Source: Myotis daubentonii
Lineage: Eukaryota > Chordata > Mammalia > Chiroptera > Vespertilionidae
Length of the DNA stretch: 64,000 bases
Assembly: GCF_963259705.1 (NCBI RefSeq)
Contig: NC_081842.1
Location: 90,572,433-90,636,432 of the forward strand
Direction of reading: 5' to 3'
In this document: positions 58,179 through 64,000 of the stretch, piece after piece
Layout: the number at the start of each line of letters is the position of its first letter
Numbering within the stretch: the first letter of the stretch is position 1
The notes under the pieces: model-generated
What the model saw: only the letters and a program-made list of their open reading frames with translations
What the model was told of the DNA's origin: nothing
Database searches by the model: none
Translations under genes and position numbers: made by a program

Positions 58179-59675
58179 GAACCAAATGAGGGGGAAGAAC
58201 CAAGATGGAGGAGTAGGTAAAATCAGTGCTTGCTGCCTCCCACAACAACTTCAAAATTAGAACTAAAATACAGAATAACCATCATTCAGAACTGCCTGAA
58301 ATCTGGTTGAATGGAAGTCCTAACTAAAGAATTTAAGAAGAAAGCACATTGAGACTGGAAGGAGGGGTAGAGGTATGGAATGGACTGGTTTGACACCCAT
58401 GTGTGGCATTTTTTTTAATCAGGAGGGGTATCTAGCTGCGAAGCCTCCCATGAGGAACAAGGGTTCCCAGCCCCACACCATACCCCTAGCCCAGGGGTCC
58501 AGTGCTAGGAAGAGAAGTCCCTGTAACTTTGGGCTATTAAAAACCAGTGGGGATTATGGCTGGGGGACATAGAAACTGCTGGAGTTCTAGGTGTTCCTCT
58601 TAAAGGGCCAGTGCAGGGACATACCCAGACTCACTCCCTCTGAACTCCAGCATTGGTTCAGTAGCTTGTGGGGATCCAGGAATATATGGGATGGATATGG
58701 ATTGTCTGGCATTGGAGCAAGAACTGGGAGAGGCTTTCTCCTACACAGGGATGCTCACAGTGGTCATTGTTCCTATGGTGAGACTTCCCCTTTCACAGAG
58801 CTGACTGTCAGCAGCTGTATCTGAGTCTCCATCAACCTGGTTTACACTATTCACTCCACCCTGGGGATTCCCTGAGACCACCCCCACACACACCCAATTT
58901 GTAGCCCTACCCAAGCTGTTTGAAGAATCTTTCCATGTGAATGACCTGTCCTGACTCAGAGTTTAGACTTTTCTAAAATATCTCAAACAAATAGCCCCAT
59001 ACCACCCAATAAGAGGCCCCAGGCCTGGAACTAGCAGAAGCCTGCATCGTTTCACAGCTTGGCCTCTCCTGAGCAGTTTCAAGACCAACACAAGTAGTAG
59101 CCATCTGCAGATCACTCTGTAGCTCCTGACCAGTGGCCCCTGGCAAAACATAGGCAGTAGCTGAATTTGCACCATCAGGGTGGCTCCAGAGTAAGTGCAC
59201 CTGGTGGACAGCTTCAGAATACATCAGATTACAATTCTACACATCCACAAGCAACACATTCAAGGTGCAGACTCAGTGAGCACCAAAGCCCCACTGAAGC
59301 AAGTCCTGTTCCAGAGGAGTATCACCTGCACAGCAGCTTTCCCACTGTAGTCACATCCGGTCCTCACAACCAAGTGGCACAGGGTCGATTCCTCACAGTG
59401 ACTGACACCAACAGCAATCAAGGTTCAACTACAACAAGACAGTGCACACAGACTACACAGGTGACTTGGAAGGCTGAGCAACAGGGCTCTAAAGACACCT
59501 ACTACACAATTCTAGGAGACAGCAGCTCTACCTAATACATAGAAGGAAACACAGAGAAGGAGCCAAAATACAGAGACAAAACAAATAAACAAACAAACAA
59601 AAAGATGTCACAAATAAAAGAACAAAATAAATCTCCATGGAAAACAAACGAATAAACAAACAAAACCTAAGTGAA

Positions 59676-60243
59676 ATGGAAGCAATCAAACTATTAGATA
59701 CAGAGTTCAAAACAATGGTTATAAGAATGTTCAAGGATCATAATGAGAGCTCCAAGAGACTTAGTGAAAATTTCAAATAAATTAGTGAGAATGTCAAAGA
59801 CATGAAAAGGGACCAATCAGAAATGAAGGATACACTAACTGAAATGAAAAATAATTTACCGGGAATCAACGATGGAGAAGAGTATGCCAAGAATCAAATC
59901 AGCAATTTGGGGTATAAAAAAGAAAATACACCCAGCCAGAAGAGCAAAACGAAAGGAAAAAAGAATCCAAAAATATGAAGATAGCTTAAGGAGCCTCTAG
60001 GATACCAATGTTCACATCATGGAGGTGCCAGAAAGAGAAGAGAAAGAGCAAGATATTGAAAACCTATTTGAAAAAATAATGACAGAAAACTTCCCCTACC
60101 CGGTGAAAGAAATAAACTTACAAGTCCAGGAAGCACAGAGAGTCCCAAACAGGAGGAACCCAAAGAGGCCCACTCCAAAAATCAGAATTAAAATGCCAAA
60201 GGTTAAAGAAAAAATTTTAAAAGCAGCAAGAGAAAGCATTTAG
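59676..60243 (+). pseudogene. L1 ORF1p pseudogene
   Basis: Begins MEAIKLLDTEFKTMV at ATG 59676. A stop follows at about 59778 ('AAATAAATTAG'), and the frame then recovers through a coiled-coil-like stretch. 60019-60243 is open again: MEVPEREEKEQDIENLFEKI, then EAQRVPNRRNPKRPTPKIRIK, which is the C-terminal RNA-binding part of L1 ORF1p, and a stop near 60241. ORF1p binds L1 RNA and acts as a nucleic acid chaperone in cis; this copy has several stops and cannot make it. Confidence 0.8.
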
Positions 60244-60483
60244 TTACCTACAAGGGAGCACCCATACAACAGTCAACTGATTTCTCAAAAGAAACTTTGA
60301 AGGCCAGAAGGGAGTGACAAAAAATATTCAAAATGATGAATAGCAAGGACCTACAACTAAGATTTCTACCCAGAAAAACTATCACTTAGAACTAATGGTC
60401 AGATAAAGAGCTTCACAGACAAGAAAAAGCTAAAGTAGTTAATCATCAACAAACCAGTATCACATTAAATGTTGGAGGGTATG

Positions 60484-60681
60484 AAGAAGGAGGAGGAGGA
60501 GGAGGAGGAGGAGGAGGAGGAGGAGGAGGAGGAGGAAGAGGAGGAGGAGGAGGAGGAGGAGGAGGAGGAGGAGGAGGAGGAGGAGAAGAAGAAGAAGAAG
60601 AAGAAGAAGAAGAAGAAGAAGAAGAAGAAGAAGAAGAAGCAGAAGAAGAAGAAGAAGAAGAAGAAGAGAAGAAGAAGAAGA
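60484..60681. repeat. 198-bp purine tract, (GGA)n then (GAA)n
   Basis: Almost pure purine on the plus strand (a single C at 60640). It starts as GGA/GAG repeats and turns into GAA repeats at about 60585. It corresponds to a short (GAA)n present after ORF1 in related L1 copies and has expanded here. Makes long Glu/Lys or Ser/Pro/Phe frames which are artefacts. Confidence 0.97.
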
Positions 60682-60804
60682 AATATGAACAAAAATATGT
60701 CAATAAATACATAAACAAGGAATCTAATGAGCAAAATAAACTGATGAGTAAAATAGAACCAGAGGCAGGGAAACATAGAACAGACTGACGAATTTCAGAG
60801 GGAA

Positions 60805-60816
60805 GGGGGGGGGGGG
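60805..60816. repeat. Poly(G)12 tract in the L1 3' UTR
   Basis: Twelve G; the L1 3' UTRs in this lineage are G-rich at this place (compare 7660-7680 and 63220-63260). Confidence 0.9.
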
Positions 60817-60987
60817 CTAGGGAAGAGATTAACCAAATAACTTATATGTATTTATGCATTGGCTATGGACACGAACAATAGGGGATGAAGACGGCCGGGG
60901 GCTGGTGGGGTGGGGGACCATATAGAGGGGGGGAATGGAGGAAAGAGCAAGACATCTGTAATATTCTCAACAATATATTTTTTTAAA

Positions 60988-61999
60988 GAACCAAATGAAA
61001 ATTATAGAAATCAAAACATAGTCAATAAAACCAGGCTCACCAGATTGGCTCGAAGTACAATGCAGATGACAAAGGATAGAATCAGTGAACTTAAGGACAG
61101 AACAGTAGAAGTCACTCAATCAAAACAAAAGAGAAAAGTACATTAAAAAAACAATAACAAAATGTTCAACATTGGTATCATAAGAGTTCTAAGAAAGTTG
61201 GGCTGAATCAGTATTTGAGGAGATAATGTTTGAAAACTTTGCAAATTTGGCAAACGAAATAAATATAGAGAATAAAAAAGACAAGTAACTATCAAAGAGG
61301 ATAAACCCAAAGATCAAATGTCTGAAATCCAGACAAATAAAAAAGAATCTGGAAAGCAGCCAGAGATAAAGACATGTTACCTATAAGAGAACACCAATTC
61401 AAATGGCAATAGATTTCTTATTTGAAATCACGGAGGGAAGAAGGAGTGGTTAATTTTTTTCAAAAAAACTGTCAGTGATGGATTTGTATCCAGTGAAACC
61501 AACCTTTAGGAAATAAATATAGTCTTAAAAGAAGGGAAACTAAGAATATACATTTCCTGCAGATTTGTCTTAAAAAAATTTAAGAAAGTTTCTTTAAACT
61601 GAAAAGAAGAGGTCTTGGAGCATCAAAAAGGAAGAAAAAACAACTGATAGAACAAAAATATGGGTAAATAAATATAATATTGACAGCCCTACTTCTTCTG
61701 ATTTTCTCTGCTACATACCAGTTGAAACAAATTATAACATAAATTATAACATCAATCAATGCCATGTTCAACATTTATAGAAGGAATATTCAAGAGAAGT
61801 ATAAAATGAGTAGAAAAAAGGTACCTAATGGAAGTAGATTTTCATACTATACTCAAAATGGTAAAACATTGCTATTAGCAGGCTACAATAGTTCACATAT
61901 GTATATTTCAGTACATGGAACAACTACTAAGAAAATATACAAAGTGATGCACTCAAAAAAATCTAAAAATAAATTGAGATGGAAGACATTTATATAGTA
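60988..61999 (+). repeat. Ancient L1M continued: ORF1 and ORF1-ORF2 spacer
   Basis: 'GCAGCCAGAGATAAAGACATG', 'AGGGAAGAAGGAGTGG' and 'GATGGATTTGTATCCAGTGAA' are ORF1 end words of old L1. 'GATGCACTCAAAAAAATCTA' near 61945 belongs to the spacer before ORF2. Continues after the Helitron at 62391. Confidence 0.65.
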
Positions 62000-62390
62000 T
62001 CCTATGCAATATTAGACAAACATGGTAATTGCCCGTACCTTCGCTACGCCTCCCATTGGCTAATCAGCATGATATGCAAATTAACCGCCAACAAAGATGG
62101 TGGCTAATTTGCATACTGCAGGCAGGGCAGGACAGCGTGAGTGCGAGACACCATCCAGGCCCCCCTGTGTGCGACCCCAGAAGCCGCCTGCCTGACTCCC
62201 ACATTCGGATCCGATCTCAGGCCGCAGGCGGGCCCCAGAAGCCCCAGAAGCCGCCTGCCTGCTGCCTATTATGGATTCGATCCCGGGTTGCAGGCCAGCC
62301 CCAGAAGCCCCAGAAGCTGCCTGCCTGCCGCCCGTGATAGGATCCGATCCCAGGCAGCAGGCAGGACCCAGAAGCCCAGAAGCCACCTGA
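62000..62390 (+). mobile_element. Helitron with atypical CTGA 3' terminus, 391 bp
   Basis: Starts 'TCCTATGCAATATTAGAC' after A, then 'CATTGGCTAATCAGCATG' and 'GATATGCAAATTAACCGCC' as in the 30320 subfamily. It lacks the usual 3' hairpin and 'GGCCTCTAG'; instead it stops at CTGA (62387-62390), directly followed by T and by L1M sequence that continues the interrupted element. CTGA satisfies the CTRR rule. The interior carries about three units of a 60-66 bp repeat on 'CCCCAGAAGCCGCCTGCCTG'. Confidence 0.75.
62155..62388. repeat. Minisatellite of about 66-bp units in a Helitron
   Basis: Units start 'CCCAGAAGCCCCAGAAGC' and include 'GGATTCGATCCCGGG'-like words. The last unit is cut short at the Helitron end. 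Confidence 0.85.
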
Positions 62391-62532
62391 TATGGCAGTG
62401 ACTCTATCAGTAAGCACTCTGAAAGTCAGTGGCATAAATCCACCAATTAAAGGACAGATTATGAGGGTGAATCAAAAACAAAACCCACTTTAAATATAAA
62501 GACACATATAGATTAAAAGTAAATGAATTAAG
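62391..62532 (+). repeat. Ancient L1M continued: start of ORF2
   Basis: 'ATAAATCCACCAATTAAAGG', then 'TTTAAATATAAAGACACA' and 'AGATTAAAAGTAAATG' correspond to the first 50 or so codons of L1M ORF2 (endonuclease N-terminus). After the SINE only a few bases continue; the L1 is lost by about 62790. Confidence 0.6.
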
Positions 62533-62749
62533 CTGCAGCCTGTTTTTCTCAGTGGTTAGAGCATTAGCCCGTGGACTGAAGGGTGCCAGGTTCGATTACA
62601 GTCAAGGGCATGTACCTCAGGTGCTGGCTTGATCTTCAGTCCCTATCAGAGCATGTGCAGAAGGCAACCAATCAATACGTCTCTCCCTTTCTCTTCACTC
62701 TCTCTAAAATTCAATGGAAAAATATCCTTGGGTGAAGATTAATAAAACC
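62533..62749 (+). mobile_element. Ves-like SINE, divergent subfamily, with 17-bp target duplication
   Basis: Head 'CTGCAGCCTGTTTTTCTCAG', B box 'GGTTCGATTAC', tail 'GGAAAAATATCCTTGGGTG'. The duplication AAAGTAAATGAATTAAG (62516-62532) recurs with one change at 62750-62766. Shares its 3' end with the 34174 copy. Confidence 0.9.
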
Positions 62750-63127
62750 AAAGTAAATGGATTAAGTAACATTAAAGAGATTATAAGAAAAATATATTCC
62801 AAATTTTGTTAGTTTTATAATGGTTATGTTTAAATTATTAACAGCTAAGAAATTGGGTGAAGGGTACATGTAATATGCTGTAGTATTTTATAGGTTTTTT
62901 TACATTTATGAGATTATTTCAAATTAAAATATTAAAAAATTAAAAATTAATAAAATATTAATTGAAATGTATCTGCATTACATGAAAAATCTCCTAATTG
63001 CTTCTAGCATAATTTATTAAATTGTGCTAAAATGTACAAGGGTTCAATTAAAAGATATCTTAATTCTAAATGATATAATAGAAAATATATAATAGTACAG
63101 TTATAAGCACTTATCCAAAATAAAAAT

Positions 63128-63269
63128 TTAAAGAAGTGAATTTAAAGAAGAGATTAGCCAAAGAAAATATATGCACAACCCATGGACACAGGCAACAGTA
63201 TGGTGATGGCCAGAGAGAAGTGGGGGGCAAGAGCTGGGTAAAGGGGGCAAAAGGGGGGAAATAGGGACA
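63128..63269 (+). repeat. L1 3' UTR fragment, interrupted by a Helitron
   Basis: 'ATATATGCACAACCCATGGA' 'CACAGGCAACAGTATGGTGA' and a G-rich end match the young L1 3' UTR at 8090-8160. The Helitron at 63270 enters at 'AGGGACAT', just before the expected 3' end. Confidence 0.7.
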
Positions 63270-63735
63270 TCCCATATAATAATAATAAAAGGCTAATATG
63301 CACATTGACTGAACGGCAGAATGACCGGTTGCTATGATGTCACTGGCCACCAGGGGCAGACACTCAATGCAGGAGCTTTCCCCTGGTGGTCAGTGCACTT
63401 CCATATGGGGAGTGCCACTCAGCCAGAAGCTGGCTCATGGCTGGCCAGTGCAGTGGTGGTGGCAGGAGCCGCTCTCACCTCCATGGCAGCACTAAGAATG
63501 TCCAACTAACGGTTTTGACCCAATCCCTTGGGGGCCTAAGCCTTTAGTTGGACATCCCCTGAGGGCTCCCTGGCTGCCAGAGGATGTCTGACTGCAAGCT
63601 TAGGCCTGATCCCCTGGGGAGTGGGCCTAAGTTGACAGGTGGACAACCCCCAAGGGGTCCTGGGCTGCAAATGGGCGCAGGCCTGGCTGAGGGACCCACC
63701 CCCCCAGTGCACAAATTTTTGTGCACCTGGCCTCC
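63270..63735 (+). mobile_element. Non-autonomous Helitron (HeliBat type), about 466 bp, 3' end decayed
   Basis: Starts 'TCCCATATAATAATAATAAA' after A. The 3' hairpin ('GTGCACAAATTTTTGTGCAC') is intact but the last bases read 'GGCCTCCTTT' in place of 'GGCCTCTAG', so the exact end is uncertain. The centre has inverted pairs such as 'CCAACTAACGG' and 'CTTTAGTTGG'. Confidence 0.85.
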
Positions 63736-63830
63736 TTTATTTAAATAAAATTATAGAGATTAAGAAGAGATTAGTAGTTACCAAAGGACAAGGCATAGTA
63801 AGTAGTGAAGGGGAGTAGGAGGGAAATGAA

Positions 63831-64000
63831 TCCTATATAATAAAAGGGTAATATGCAAATTGACCAAACTGCAGAACAATCGGTCACTATGACACACACT
63901 GACCAACAGAGGGCAGACGCTCAACTCAGGAGCTGCTCCCTGGTGGTCAGTGTGCTCCCACAGGGAAAGCACTGTTCAGCCAGAAGCCAGGCTCATGGCT
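63831..64000 (+). mobile_element. Non-autonomous Helitron (HeliBat type), 5' part, cut by the window edge
   Basis: Starts 'TCCTATATAATAAAAGGG' after A, then 'TAATATGCAAATTGACC'. Same interior as 63270-63735 in part ('GGTGGTCAGTG', 'CAGCCAGAAGC'). The 3' end is beyond the right edge. Confidence 0.9.

Larger units (their letters stand above)
58190..60987 (+). mobile_element. Complete L1 copy lacking ORF2 ('half-L1'), 2,798 bp
   Basis: Exact ends are given by the target duplication GAACCAAATGA at 58179-58189 and 60988-60998. From left: 5' UTR beginning 'GGGGGAAGAACCAAGATGGA' (full 5' end), decayed ORF1 (about 59676-60243), the purine simple repeat that follows ORF1 in this lineage, then near 60718 a jump to the last bases before the L1 3' UTR ('GGAATCTAATGAGCAAAAT') and the 3' UTR ending in 'CAACAATATATTTTTTTAAA'. 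All of ORF2 (endonuclease and reverse transcriptase) is missing, yet the copy inserted by target-primed reverse transcription, so it moved in trans. Compare the half-L1 (HAL1) elements known in mammals. Confidence 0.85.
55021..64000 (-). other. CADM2: CADM2 intron upstream of the Ig1 exon (partial)
   Basis: Intron that continues beyond the right edge. Most of it is repeats: a composite Helitron (55627-57091), an ancient L1M broken up by an ORF2-less L1, a Helitron and a SINE (about 57260-62770), and two Helitrons at 63270-64000. No exon for the first half of Ig1 was recognised. 55021-55626 and 62767-63127 are AT-rich sequence in which I see nothing further. Confidence 0.85.

Noticed and set aside
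59167..59535. 122-codon open frame, plus strand
   Set aside because: Lies in the 5' UTR of the ORF2-less L1, upstream of ORF1; no known protein is made from there.
60446..60776. Open frames of poly-Glu/Lys (plus) and poly-Ser/Pro/Phe (minus)
   Set aside because: Pure consequence of the GGA/GAA tract in an L1.
62029..62435. Several overlapping frames of 70-102 codons on both strands
   Set aside because: Generated by the Helitron minisatellite units rich in CAGAAGCC; no domain.

Overview
This window is intronic and exonic nuclear DNA of a mammal, almost certainly a vespertilionid (vesper) bat. Two lineage markers support this. First, about eleven tRNA-derived SINEs of the Ves type carry the A-box/B-box core 'GGTTCGATTCC' and the body 'CAGCTGATCGATGTTTCTC'. 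Second, at least fifteen non-autonomous Helitrons of the HeliBat type (5' TC, 3' hairpin plus CTAG, inserted between A and T) make up about 7.7 kb, or 12% of the window. Helitron load of this kind in mammals is known essentially only from vesper bats. A hAT deletion derivative with an 8-bp target duplication and a mariner copy are also present.

The only host gene recognised is CADM2 (cell adhesion molecule 2, SynCAM2/Necl-3), on the minus strand. Four consecutive internal coding exons lie, in transcript order, at 55020-54868, 52665-52528, 27505-27335 and 9329-9239. They encode the end of Ig domain 1, Ig domain 2 (split over two exons) and the start of Ig domain 3. All splice sites are AG/GT, the phases fit exactly (1-1, 1-1, 1-1, 1-2) and there is no stop or frameshift. 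The exons for the signal peptide and first half of Ig1 (to the right) and for the rest of Ig3, the stalk, the membrane segment and the cytoplasmic tail (to the left) are not in the window. Introns fully inside the window are 2,202, 25,022 and 18,005 bp.

Layout: 1-829 is the 3' end and 3' LTR of an endogenous retrovirus whose body lies off the left edge. 830-9238 is intron with Helitrons, a Ves SINE and a young L1 3' end. 9330-27334 is intron with ancient L2, MIR, MER20, MER5A and MLT1-like copies, several Helitrons including a 1.58-kb composite, and a 1.23-kb mariner. 27506-52527 is intron with a recent 160-bp direct duplication, L1M fragments, Helitrons, a 1.15-kb hAT derivative and a nearly full-length Tigger. 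52666-54867 is a short intron with little in it but a SINE. 55021-64000 is intron with a second copy of the composite Helitron, then an ancient L1M into which a 2.8-kb L1 lacking ORF2, a Helitron and a SINE have inserted, and two more Helitrons at the right edge.

I found no RNA gene other than tRNA-derived SINE heads, no CRISPR array, no intact transposase or retroviral gene, and no convincing novel protein-coding system. The most interesting signals are mobile-element mechanics: a Helitron fusion that has moved as one unit, a Helitron ending at an atypical CTGA terminus, a retrotransposed ORF2-less L1, a near-identical local duplication, and one strikingly CpG-rich CADM2 exon.
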